NCBI GenBank assembly: GCA_963677345.2
Contig: CAXXLC010000015.1
Location: forward strand, 238,177 to 302,176
Reading direction: 5' to 3'
DNA from: Saccharicrinis sp963677345
Lineage (GTDB): Bacteria > Bacteroidota > Bacteroidia > Bacteroidales > Marinilabiliaceae
Length of the DNA: 64,000 nt
The notes under the pieces are model-generated. The model was given only the letters and a program-made list of their open reading frames with translations, was not told the origin of the DNA and did not search any database. Shown piece after piece: positions 54,949 through 63,346 of this stretch. Position numbers and translations under genes: made by a program. Every line of letters starts with the position of its first letter. Within the stretch, counting starts at the first letter, position 1.

Positions 54949-54969
54949 GCCCGGTGCATCGCGCTGGGT
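54949..54969. repeat. GC-rich REP-like hairpin
   Basis: GCCCGGTGC-ATC-GCGCTGGGT pairs over nine positions in RNA with three G-U pairs. It stands out by GC content in an AT-rich gap, 63 bases after the symporter stop, and looks like another dispersed intergenic element. No T-run follows, so it is not a classical terminator. Confidence 0.55.
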
Positions 54970-55098
54970 AAACAGATTAAAAACAATAAAACAATAAAAC
55001 AATAAATCAACACATTAACAAATCAACACATTAACAACTCGATAAATTTACAATTCAACAATTCAACAATAAAAAGCAAACAACTAAATAATAAACAG
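54970..55098 (+). repeat. A/C-rich repeat block before GH94
   Basis: AACAATAA and AACACATTAACAAATC are repeated several times, with TTAACAACTCGATAAAT (55031-55047) closely matching CAACAACTCGACAAAT at 31191-31206 in front of the other symporter gene. The block reaches the GH94 start and is unstructured on the sense strand, being nearly free of G. It may have arisen by slippage. Confidence 0.7.
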
Positions 55099-57534
55099 AT
55101 GCAATACGGTTTTTTTGATGATGATAACAGAGAATATGTAATTACCAATCCACAAACACCATTTCCATGGATTAACTATTTGGGAAATGAAGACTTTTTT
55201 GGACTGGTATCCAATACTGCCGGAGGATATGCGTTTTATAAAGATGCAAAATTCCGTAGACTGACAAGATACCGATATAATAACGTTCCTATGGATAATG
55301 GAGGTCGTTATTATTATATCAAAGATGATGATACGATCTGGAATCCAGGATGGAAACCAACTAAAACACCATTGGATAGTTACGAATGTCGTCATGGTAT
55401 GAGTTATACTAAAATCACAGGTGTTAAAAACGGATTGAAGGCAGAAAGTACCTTTTTTATTCCATTAAAAACCTGGGCAGAAGTTCATAAGATTAAGCTG
55501 ACTAATGAATCAGATAAAGAAAAGAGTATCAAGTTGTTCTCCTTTTTAGAATGGTGCTTATGGAATGCAGAGGATGATCAGAACAATCTGCAGCGTAACC
55601 TTTCAACGGGCGAAGTTGAGATTGATGGATCTACATTGTATCATAAAACCGAGTATAAAGAACGTCGAAATCATTACGCTTTTTTTCATGTAAATACTCC
55701 GATTCAGGGATTCGATACCGATAGAGAAAGCTTTGTGGGTCTGTATAACGAATTGTCAGAACCACAAGCCGTATTAAACGGAGAGCCAACCAATTCAGAG
55801 GCTCATGGATGGTCACCTATTGCCTCTCATTATATTGAAGTAAATCTTAAGCCAGGTGAATCGAAAGATTTGATTTTCGTATTAGGTTATATTGAAAACC
55901 CTGAAGAAGAGAAGTGGGAGAGCAAGGGAGTGATCAATAAAGCCAAAGCAAATGAGGTTATTGAAAAATTCAATACCGTTGAAAAAGTGGATGAGGCTTT
56001 AACTGATTTAGCTCAATATTGGGACAAGCTGTTGAGTGTGATTAATATAAAGAGTGATCAGCCCGAGTTGAATCGTATGGTAAATATTTGGAATCAATAC
56101 CAGTGTATGGTGACTTTCAATATGTCGCGTTCAGCATCGTTCTTTGAGGTGGGAATTGGCCGTGGTATGGGTTTCCGTGATTCAAACCAGGATTTGATTG
56201 GTTTTGTACATCAGATTCCTGAAAGAGCCCGTGAACGTATTATAGATATAGCTTCTACCCAGTTTCCTGATGGTGGTTGCTATCATCAGTATCAGCCTTT
56301 AACCAAACGAGGGAATCATGCTTTAGGTGGTGGTTTTAATGATGATCCAATGTGGTTGATATTAGGAACCGTAAGCTATATTAAAGAATCAGGTGATTTC
56401 TCTATTCTGGATGAAATGGTTCCTTTTGATAATGATGAGAGTCTGGCTAAAACCATGTTTGAGCACCTGAGCATTTCTTTTAATCATGTGGTGAATAATT
56501 TGGGTCCTAATGGATTGCCTTTAATAGGTCGTGCCGACTGGAACGACTGTCTGAATTTGAATTGTTTCTCCAAAGATCCTAATGAATCATTCCAGACTAC
56601 CGAAAACAATACTAAAGGTTCCAAGGCAGAATCAGTGATGATTGCCGGACTATTTGTGGTTTACGGAACAGATTACGTTGAGTTATGTAAGGAACTTGGC
56701 AAAACAGATGAAGCTGCACGGGCACAGGCAGAGGTTAATAAAATGATTCAAGCGGTTAAAGACTTTGGATGGGATGGAGAATGGTTTTTACGTGCCTATG
56801 ATTTCTACGGAAATAAAGTTGGTTCTGATGAAAATGAGGAAGGTAAGATCTTTATTGAATCGCAAGGTTGGTGTACCATGGCAGCTATTGGTAAAGAAGA
56901 AGGATTGTGTGAAAAAGCATTAGACTCTGTAAAAGAACGCTTGGATTGTGAATACGGAATCGTGTTAAACAACCCTGCATTTACCAAATATTATATTGAG
57001 TATGGTGAAATATCAACTTATCCCAAAGGGTACAAAGAAAATGCAGGTATCTTTTGTCATAATAACCCTTGGATTATGATTGGTGAAACAGTTATTGGCA
57101 GAGGAAACAGAGCATGGGAATATTACAAGAAGATTTGTCCTGCTTATCTTGAGAATATCAGTGATCTTCACAGGACAGAACCTTATGTGTATGCTCAAAT
57201 GGTTGCCGGTAAAGATGCCTATAAGCCAGGCGAAGCTAAAAACTCATGGTTAACAGGAACAGCCAGCTGGAACTTTTATGCTATCACCCAATATATTTTA
57301 GGTGTTCGACCTGATTACAATGGATTAATCGTTGATCCTTGTATTCCTGATGATTTTGGTGATTTTACTTTTACCCGCAAGTTTCGTGGAGCAACCTATG
57401 AAATATTAGTTAAAACAGGAGCTTGTAATAAAGGTGTGAAGCAATTGACTGTGAATGGTAAAGCTATTAATGGTAATGTTATTCCGGTATTGAATGCTGA
57501 TTCAGTACACAAGGTCGTAGTTGAAATGCTTTAG
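55099..57534 (+). CDS. GH94 cellobiose-type phosphorylase
   Basis: Cytoplasmic 811-residue enzyme (no signal peptide) that splits a beta-1,4-glucoside with phosphate to give alpha-glucose 1-phosphate and glucose. N-terminal beta-sandwich about 1-270 (YGFFDDDNREYVI), linker, then the alpha/alpha barrel from about 305 with GRGMGFRDSNQDL (substrate Arg/Asp), FPDGGCYHQYQPLTKRGN, and the catalytic region GRADWNDCLNLN (residues 477-488, general-acid Asp in ADWND). The final beta domain has VRPDYNGLIVDPCIP. The ADWNDCLNLN form is that of cellobiose phosphorylases, not of chitobiose phosphorylase. It is the only cytoplasmic glycosidase-like enzyme of this operon. Confidence 0.88.
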   Translation: MQYGFFDDDNREYVITNPQTPFPWINYLGNEDFFGLVSNTAGGYAFYKDAKFRRLTRYRYNNVPMDNGGRYYYIKDDDTIWNPGWKPTKTPLDSYECRHGMSYTKITGVKNGLKAESTFFIPLKTWAEVHKIKLTNESDKEKSIKLFSFLEWCLWNAEDDQNNLQRNLSTGEVEIDGSTLYHKTEYKERRNHYAFFHVNTPIQGFDTDRESFVGLYNELSEPQAVLNGEPTNSEAHGWSPIASHYIEVNLKPGESKDLIFVLGYIENPEEEKWESKGVINKAKANEVIEKFNTVEKVDEALTDLAQYWDKLLSVINIKSDQPELNRMVNIWNQYQCMVTFNMSRSASFFEVGIGRGMGFRDSNQDLIGFVHQIPERARERIIDIASTQFPDGGCYHQYQPLTKRGNHALGGGFNDDPMWLILGTVSYIKESGDFSILDEMVPFDNDESLAKTMFEHLSISFNHVVNNLGPNGLPLIGRADWNDCLNLNCFSKDPNESFQTTENNTKGSKAESVMIAGLFVVYGTDYVELCKELGKTDEAARAQAEVNKMIQAVKDFGWDGEWFLRAYDFYGNKVGSDENEEGKIFIESQGWCTMAAIGKEEGLCEKALDSVKERLDCEYGIVLNNPAFTKYYIEYGEISTYPKGYKENAGIFCHNNPWIMIGETVIGRGNRAWEYYKKICPAYLENISDLHRTEPYVYAQMVAGKDAYKPGEAKNSWLTGTASWNFYAITQYILGVRPDYNGLIVDPCIPDDFGDFTFTRKFRGATYEILVKTGACNKGVKQLTVNGKAINGNVIPVLNADSVHKVVVEML

Positions 57535-57573
57535 GAAAAAAGCAAACATTGCTTGTTTTAAAAATCATTAACG

Positions 57574-57607
57574 AATCGAAGTGAAGTTCTATGGAACCAC
57601 TTCGATT
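57574..57607 (+). terminator. Hairpin terminator after GH94
   Basis: AATCGAAGTG (57574-57583) pairs with CACTTCGATT (57598-57607), and inside it GTTC with GAAC closes a 4-base loop, giving a long stable stem 40 bases after the stop. Only a weak T-rich tail (TGTTCATT) follows. Confidence 0.7.
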
Positions 57608-57658
57608 TGTTCATTATATAACTTTGTTTAATAAGTATTCAAAATAATATCTTGTTAT

Positions 57659-58606
57659 ATGAAACGTTTTTTTATTATTTTTTTGTTTGTATTAGGAATT
57701 AATATTTCTATTTTTTCTCAACCTTATCAATTACAAGATAGTGTTCATCGTGTTGTTTTTCTAGGAAATAGTATTACTTATATGGGGCAGTACATATCGT
57801 ATATCAATACATATTATGCTCTTCATTATCCAAATAAGAATATAGAATTTATAAATGTCGGATTGCCGAGTGAAACAGTTTCCGGTTTATCAGAGCCAAA
57901 TCATGCAGATGGTGTATTTCCCCGACCTGATCTGCATGAACGTTTAGAACGTGTTCTGAAAATAACAAAGCCCGATTTAGTCTTGGCTTGTTATGGTATG
58001 AATGATGGTATTTATTTGCCTTTCGATGATGTACGCTTTCAAAAGTACCGTGATGGGATCAATTGGCTTCATCAGGTTATGCAGAATTTTGGTATTCCAA
58101 TAATTCACATCACACCTGCCATATATGATGAAAGGCATGGAAAAGCATATGCCAATGTACTGGATATTTATTCCGACTGGCTTTTAAGTTGCAGATATAC
58201 TAAAAATTGGAAGGTGATAGATATACACTGGCCAATGAAAAAGTATTTGGAATACAGTTGTTTGCAAGATTCTTTGTTTCGTTTTGCAGATGATGGAATA
58301 CATCCAAATCATCTAGGCCATTTTATTATGGCTCAACATATTTTATCTTATCTGGGTGAAAATGAAATGTCAAAAGCAAAGAGTATCCAGGATTATATAT
58401 TTTCTTATGAAAATGGGGATTCTGTTTTGCAATTAGTAGAAAGTCAACAAAACATTATGAAAGATGCCTGGCTTACATATATTGGTCATACACGACCATG
58501 GATGAATAAAGGATTTTCGTTGGATATAGCTACCCATAAATGCGATTCGATGAAGTTAATAATTCAAAGGTTACCAAAGTGTAAGATACATCAAGTAGCT
58601 TTTTAA
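57659..58606 (+). CDS. SGNH/GDSL hydrolase
   Basis: Secreted 315-residue hydrolase with signal ending near IFSQ. The SGNH blocks are in order: block I VFLGNSITYMG (nucleophile Ser), block II Gly in NVGLPSETVSG, block III CYGMNDG (Asn), and block V DGIHPNHLGH (Asp and His). Such enzymes remove acetyl or other acyl groups; next to the glycan operon a carbohydrate esterase is likely, but the substrate is unknown. It is downstream of the terminator and so probably has its own promoter. It ends 9 bases before the convergent XRE gene stop. Confidence 0.82.
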   Translation: MKRFFIIFLFVLGINISIFSQPYQLQDSVHRVVFLGNSITYMGQYISYINTYYALHYPNKNIEFINVGLPSETVSGLSEPNHADGVFPRPDLHERLERVLKITKPDLVLACYGMNDGIYLPFDDVRFQKYRDGINWLHQVMQNFGIPIIHITPAIYDERHGKAYANVLDIYSDWLLSCRYTKNWKVIDIHWPMKKYLEYSCLQDSLFRFADDGIHPNHLGHFIMAQHILSYLGENEMSKAKSIQDYIFSYENGDSVLQLVESQQNIMKDAWLTYIGHTRPWMNKGFSLDIATHKCDSMKLIIQRLPKCKIHQVAF

Positions 58607-58615
58607 ATATCATTT

Positions 58616-58816
58616 TTAATCATCTTCTTCTAAAGTAAATATCTTATTTACGGCTTTGTTGAAAACTGCTGAAAGTTTTAGAGCCAATACTGTTGATGGA
58701 ATGTATTTGCAGTTTTCTATAGAATTAATTGTTTGACGAGATACATTAACCAATTTTGCTAACTCTTCTTGAGTTAGATTCATTATCGCTCGTTCCACTT
58801 TTATTGTATTCTTCAT
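58616..58816 (-). CDS. XRE-family transcriptional regulator (small)
   Basis: A 66-residue single helix-turn-helix protein: RAIMNLTQEELAKLVNVSRQ with TINSIENCKYIPS is the Cro/CI-type HTH, and LALKLSAVFNKAVNKIF the following helices. No further domain. Proteins of this kind are usually encoded next to a small membrane protein, as here, and act as repressors of their own operon. It is the second gene on the minus strand after the membrane-protein gene (78-base gap). Confidence 0.88.
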   Translation of the reverse strand: MKNTIKVERAIMNLTQEELAKLVNVSRQTINSIENCKYIPSTVLALKLSAVFNKAVNKIFTLEEDD

Positions 58817-58894
58817 GCGATTAAATTCTATGTGTTAAGATCATGTTATCTTGTATTTTCCAATTATCCTGTAGTGTAAATGAGCTTTTATAAT

Positions 58895-59380
58895 TTAGTT
58901 TTTAACTTTCATGCTTCTTTTGGATTTGTAAAAGAAAAATATATATAGTCCAAGAATATAATTAGTTACGTAAAGAGAATTGAATGAATTGAAATCTCCC
59001 CCGCATAACATCTCTGCTGCAAGCCATAATATATGCATTATAATACCTCCGAAAAACGCTTTAAATATAGAATTTAATCTTATGGCCATTATCATTTCGT
59101 CTTCATTTTTCTCTCTTGAAAGTCCAACGATTAAACATCCGATAGCACCACTAACCTGACAGAATGGCTTAAGAACTTGAAGAAAGTAAGGAAACGAAAG
59201 TATATGTATAAATAGTGAAATGAAAATGATTGAAAAACCCATATACTTTGTCCAGGAAGGAAGCAATCGAATATCTTTGGATACTTCATACTGCTTATTT
59301 GGATTTTGTTTTGATATTATTAGCAATAAAGAAACAGTAACAACTATTATTACTAATGCTATAAGGTTCGATTTTTCCAT
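58895..59380 (-). CDS. Small integral membrane protein paired with XRE regulator
   Basis: A 161-residue protein with four predicted membrane helices (about 5-22, 48-68, 75-88 and 105-150 in two passes). The cytoplasmic loop SREKNEDEMIMAIRLNS, with alternating charges, is typical of the DUF2178-like proteins that accompany small XRE regulators. Function unknown; such pairs have been thought to respond to membrane or growth state, but that is inference. Two near-identical 15-bp repeats lie in front of its start. Confidence 0.7.
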   Translation of the reverse strand: MEKSNLIALVIIVVTVSLLLIISKQNPNKQYEVSKDIRLLPSWTKYMGFSIIFISLFIHILSFPYFLQVLKPFCQVSGAIGCLIVGLSREKNEDEMIMAIRLNSIFKAFFGGIIMHILWLAAEMLCGGDFNSFNSLYVTNYILGLYIFFFYKSKRSMKVKN

Positions 59381-59392
59381 ATGCTTTAAGTT

Positions 59393-59428
59393 AAATATAT
59401 TTTACATTGTGTCAAATATACTTTACAT
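59393..59428 (-). promoter_or_regulatory. Direct-repeat operator candidate of the XRE operon
   Basis: AAATATATTTTACAT (59393-59407) and AAATATACTTTACAT (59414-59428) differ at one base and are 21 bp apart, two helical turns, starting 12 bases upstream of the membrane-protein ATG. That is a plausible binding site for the XRE regulator. Confidence 0.4.
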
Positions 59429-59559
59429 ATTTTAAATAAACAAATTATCTTGTATTTCAGTTGGGTATTCAAAATGTATCGTAAGTATTTTTTAGTGATT
59501 CGGCCTTATGGAATTATTTACATCTTATTCATTCTTCAGTAGTCTCTGTAATGCTATTT

Positions 59560-59823
59560 TCAAAACAAACTCCAGCTTAAAGAGACGCTATAATTATTTT
59601 TCAAAGCATTGTCCGCTAGTAGATAAGCAAAGTCACAAGATAATCTTCCTAACTTTATGCCGCATCCCACCGAATAGTAATTTAAACCAATAGATTCATC
59701 CATAAACTGGTAACCTGTGCGAAATGATAACATCGATTGGTATTGGTACTCTATACCTACACCACCGCCAATACCAGATGCATTGTTTGCTTCTGAGATA
59801 TGCGATATATCTGCATTACTGTT
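59560..59823 (-). pseudogene. Displaced 3' part of the PorV-like gene (+1 frame)
   Basis: In the frame shifted by +1 from the upstream part, 87 codons run without a stop to TGA at 59560-59562. They continue the barrel pattern seamlessly (GGGVGIEYQYQSMLSFRTGYQ, LNYYSVGCGIKLG, ending NNYSVSLSWSLF, a typical last barrel strand). Removing one base of the T/A run at 59825-59831 joins both parts to a protein of about 309 residues, the usual size for this family. So this is the real C-terminus cut off by an indel. Confidence 0.8.
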
Positions 59824-60484
59824 TAAAAGAATGGTTCGTGTTAAACTCTATATTATAACCTAAACCGGCTCCGAAAGTTAAGGGTAAAGCAACATCCCCG
59901 TCATCAAACTTAAGATCAGAACCTAAGTTTCTAACCATTACAGCATAATTTAGGCCTTTATAATTACTTTTAAATCCAAGGTCAAAAAAAACACTATTGG
60001 CATCATAACCTTGTCCGTATTCTGATTTTAAATAGTGAAAAGAAGCTGATACTGCCGTGTTGGAAGATAGTTTATAAGCATATCCTAAATCAAAAGTATA
60101 TTCCCTTGGTGAAAACGAACCGGTATTGTTACCATTATTATCTGAAATGGTGTACTCAGGCAGATTAAAACCTCTGTAACCAATTGCTAGCTTATGTTTG
60201 CTGTTAAGACTATAAAATGTAGATATTGCAAAAATGTTATAGTCATCAGATTGTTCACTTATCCAGGGACGATAAGAAAAACTGACATCGAATGTTTTGT
60301 TGCTAATGCTGTTTGCTGCAAGATTTGTATAAATTGCATTGTTATGATCCGTTGCCATATATGTACTTCCCATTGCTAAAGACCGGGTATCTAATGGGAT
60401 TGAAATAAATGAACCAGCCTGCGAAAATATATTTGTACATACATAAAGTGCTATGCATACTGTAAATATTCTTTTAATGATCAT
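59816..60484 (-). CDS. PorV-like outer-membrane barrel, frameshifted (N-terminal 222 residues)
   Basis: Signal peptide to about IFSQ, then the PorV/PorQ-type start AGSFISIPLDTRSLAMGSTY with MATDHNNAIYTNLAA (the conserved Asn-rich plug/strand), and repeated barrel strands (TFDLGYAYKLSSNTAVSASF). PorV of the type IX secretion system escorts substrates with a type-A C-terminal domain. This gene starts within the stop codon of the intact reading of the subtilase gene (ATGA overlap), so the two form a pair. The frame breaks at a run of A/T near 59825-59831; see the displaced 3' part. Whether it is a true pseudogene or a sequencing indel cannot be decided here. Confidence 0.75.
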   Translation of the reverse strand: MIIKRIFTVCIALYVCTNIFSQAGSFISIPLDTRSLAMGSTYMATDHNNAIYTNLAANSISNKTFDVSFSYRPWISEQSDDYNIFAISTFYSLNSKHKLAIGYRGFNLPEYTISDNNGNNTGSFSPREYTFDLGYAYKLSSNTAVSASFHYLKSEYGQGYDANSVFFDLGFKSNYKGLNYAVMVRNLGSDLKFDDGDVALPLTFGAGLGYNIEFNTNHSFKQ

Positions 60485-60603
60485 AACTTAACTATGTTTC
60501 TATTAATTTTTGTGTTGTTATAATTAATCTCTAACTCATATTGTCCGCCAGACAAATCTGATAAATTTATACTACCCGGAGCAAAGGTTGAAATATCAGT
60601 GTT
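60481..60603 (-). pseudogene. Displaced 3' end of the subtilase gene, T9SS sorting domain (+1 frame)
   Basis: Shifted by +1 from the main frame, 40 codons read TFAPGSINLSDLSGGQYELE and on to RNIVKL, then TGA at 60481-60483. This is the second half of a type-A T9SS C-terminal domain whose first half (YPNPVSDFVYF) is in the main frame. The stop overlaps the ATG of the PorV-like gene as ATGA. One surplus base in the run at 60602-60605 explains the break. Confidence 0.8.
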
Positions 60604-63241
60604 TTCGCTCGTCAACCAAAACTCCATTACTATTGTAAATAACTACGTTTAACTTGCCTTCAATCTCTTCACCCATTCTGAAATAAACAAAGTCTGAAAC
60701 CGGATTTGGATAAACATCAATTTCTTCATTGTCATCTCTGACCATAACCTGGAACGAAGTGGTTGCGGTTTCTCCCCTTGCATCAGAGGCTGTTACAGTA
60801 ATTGTTGATAGCCCATTTGTTACAGGGGTAATTGTTAATGTGTTAGAATATTCAGTTGCTTTTAAAATAGATGACTGATATGAAATTTCAAAGTCTAAGT
60901 CTTCACCATCTTCATCTGTAAAATAATCATCTAAATTGATAGTATAAGATTTATCCGGATCACCGATATAATAATCGTTAATTGTTGTTGCTTCAGGTGC
61001 GTGATTTTCAAGAACCGTATAAGTTATTGTGTAAGTTGTTCCCAGACCAGATGCATCTTCGGCATATAAATAAGATGTATGAGTTCCTTTGCTTGTATTT
61101 AAGGCATTGATGGTTACTGTAAATGAAGAAGAACTTATTTTTGCTGCTGATGATCCGCCTGATTCATCAGTATAAGTCCAGGTAAATGATTCATCATCAG
61201 GTTCTGTTATAGTGAAATTTATATATTTTGTTTCGTGTGCCTTTAACTCAAGGTCAGTTTCATCACTGGTACTAATAATAGGTGCCTGATTAACATCGGT
61301 TGTTGCTGATGCATTATCAGAGTATTCTCCGTAAGACCCTAAAATATCGTATCCTACAGCAGAAAAATAATATGTTGATGAGAATTTTAAATCTGTTATT
61401 GTTGTTGTCATTGTTTCTCCAACCGAACCGGTTCCTACCAGCGCTGATGTTGATGAATAAGAAACACTTTGATTTGTAACATCATCCTCCGTAAAAGGAG
61501 ATATTGAATAATATATTTTATAACCAAAAGGTTTTACATCATCCGGGTCTGAAGTAATGGTCCAGGTTAAAGTAACATTGTTAGATGATGCTGAAGCACT
61601 AAGATCAGTAACTGTTTCTGGCGGTATACTGTTGTAATTGGCTAAGGCTGCAGCTGCGTTTACCTGACCCACTCCAAGCATACCTGCGTATTCTGTGTTA
61701 AATCCATCCAAATCAACAGCTCCCTGGTAAAGTCGTGCTTTTAACATATCAGGAGTAAATCCCTCTCCACCATATTCAGATACTATTAAAGCAGCTACAC
61801 CTGAAACATGAGGACAGGCCATAGAAGTACCAGCCATATACACATAATCATTATCGGGTGCGGTGCTGGCTATATAGCAATCGGTATCGTATTTGTTATT
61901 ATACGTATCAGTACCACCTGGAGCCGTAATATCTACCCAGCTTCCATAGTTTGAATAATAAGCCATCGTGTAATCAGGTACACTAGCAGCAACGGCAACC
62001 ACATTTTCGTACATTGCCGGGTATGCGTTTGTTGATACACTTTCGTTACCAGCTGCAAATATCACAATTCCACCGGCCATAGGTCCAACCTGATTGCCAT
62101 TTTCATCAATACCTGCGTATTTGATAAAGTAGTCTATAGCTTCTTTCATACTTTGGGGCAATGCAGTTGCATCATCATAGCCCCAACTGTTTTGACAGAT
62201 AACAGCTCCGTTGTCAGCACCATATTTAATGGCTTCTTCAAAATTCTCAGCACTTAAATCTTCGCCATTCTGATCTGATTCAAATACCTGGCACGACATT
62301 AGTCTAACACCCGGTGTTTCTGCATCACCTCCCGCAATTCCACAAACACCTATGCCGTTGCCGTTCATAGCTCCAATAGTTCCGGCAACGTGTGTTCCAT
62401 GGTCGTGAGCTACAATGGTTCCGTTGTTCTCAACAAAGTTATAACCATAAATATCATCCTTATACCCGTTATTATCATCATCCGACCAGCTTGCACCATT
62501 ATCTTCACTGTCGTTATGCCAGATGTTATCAACCAAATCTTCATGATCAACGTCAATTCCTCCATCCACAACAGCAACAATTACATCCTGGCTTCCTTTT
62601 TGTTTTAACCAGGCATTAAATAAATTAATATCAGCTCCTTTGATGCCGTCGGTTACAGAACCGTCATTGTAATAATGCCATTGAAGACTTAAAAAAGTGT
62701 CGTTAAAAGGATATGCAGAATCATCAGTGGAAGAAGTACTCTTTAATGAGCTGGTAATGGGTATTGGTCCTAATTCTTTATAAACAGACTTTTGATTTTT
62801 AATTGTACTTATGGGTTCTGTAATGTTAACCTCGCTTAAGTTTTTAAACTGACCTACCACATTTGATAATGAAACAGCCGTGGTGTCATATTTTATATCG
62901 TACCATAAATGTAATCCTTCAGCCTGAGTCCGGGCTTCATATTTTCCGCAATAAGGGAACGTTCGTTTAAATGATGTTGCCCCAATTGAAGTAAGTACAC
63001 TATCAATATTACTGATGTTAGTGGATAATTGATTTGATTTTAATGAAACAGATAGCTTTTGTGTGTTTGTTTCATTTAATTTTATACGGATAATACCTTC
63101 AACAGAATTGGCAGGAATACTGGTGCTTTGTTCTTCTTCATCAGAACTTACAATATCATCCTCGTACTTACAAGAATTTAGATAGGACAGGGCTATACAA
63201 AATGATACCAGGATAAACCTGGTTGATATTCTTTGAATCAT
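60596..63241 (-). CDS. S8 subtilase with T9SS domain, frameshifted near the end
   Basis: Exported serine protease of 881 residues in the main frame. N-terminus with lipobox-like SYLNSC, then a prodomain (about 40-185), S8 domain about 190-540 with Asp226 (VAVVDGGID), His284 (HDHGTHVAG) and Ser473 (GTSMACPHVSG), a fibronectin-III domain (about 545-645), two Ig/cadherin-like domains (about 650-830), and the first half of a type-A T9SS sorting domain (IDVYPNPVSDFVYF) that ends early as VDERKH. The missing half is in the next frame. With the break, secretion via T9SS would fail. Function without it: a protease anchored or degraded in the periplasm. Its complete reading overlaps the PorV-like gene. 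Confidence 0.85.
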   Translation of the reverse strand: MIQRISTRFILVSFCIALSYLNSCKYEDDIVSSDEEEQSTSIPANSVEGIIRIKLNETNTQKLSVSLKSNQLSTNISNIDSVLTSIGATSFKRTFPYCGKYEARTQAEGLHLWYDIKYDTTAVSLSNVVGQFKNLSEVNITEPISTIKNQKSVYKELGPIPITSSLKSTSSTDDSAYPFNDTFLSLQWHYYNDGSVTDGIKGADINLFNAWLKQKGSQDVIVAVVDGGIDVDHEDLVDNIWHNDSEDNGASWSDDDNNGYKDDIYGYNFVENNGTIVAHDHGTHVAGTIGAMNGNGIGVCGIAGGDAETPGVRLMSCQVFESDQNGEDLSAENFEEAIKYGADNGAVICQNSWGYDDATALPQSMKEAIDYFIKYAGIDENGNQVGPMAGGIVIFAAGNESVSTNAYPAMYENVVAVAASVPDYTMAYYSNYGSWVDITAPGGTDTYNNKYDTDCYIASTAPDNDYVYMAGTSMACPHVSGVAALIVSEYGGEGFTPDMLKARLYQGAVDLDGFNTEYAGMLGVGQVNAAAALANYNSIPPETVTDLSASASSNNVTLTWTITSDPDDVKPFGYKIYYSISPFTEDDVTNQSVSYSSTSALVGTGSVGETMTTTITDLKFSSTYYFSAVGYDILGSYGEYSDNASATTDVNQAPIISTSDETDLELKAHETKYINFTITEPDDESFTWTYTDESGGSSAAKISSSSFTVTINALNTSKGTHTSYLYAEDASGLGTTYTITYTVLENHAPEATTINDYYIGDPDKSYTINLDDYFTDEDGEDLDFEISYQSSILKATEYSNTLTITPVTNGLSTITVTASDARGETATTSFQVMVRDDNEEIDVYPNPVSDFVYFRMGEEIEGKLNVVIYNSNGVLVDERKH

Positions 63242-63346
63242 TAAAGTTGTTTTTTGTTGTTGATTTTGATGTTTATTACGAAGTTCTGATACATAATCCG
63301 GATCAAAGAAAATAATTTTATAACTAATTTCTTATGTTTTGTTACA

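Noticed and set aside
59821..59831. Programmed -1 frameshift at TTTAAAC in the PorV-like gene
   Set aside because: The heptamer is present, but the upstream frame reads TTT AAA C and the continuing frame is +1, the opposite of a -1 shift. A +1 recoding event is not excluded but lacks a known signal.
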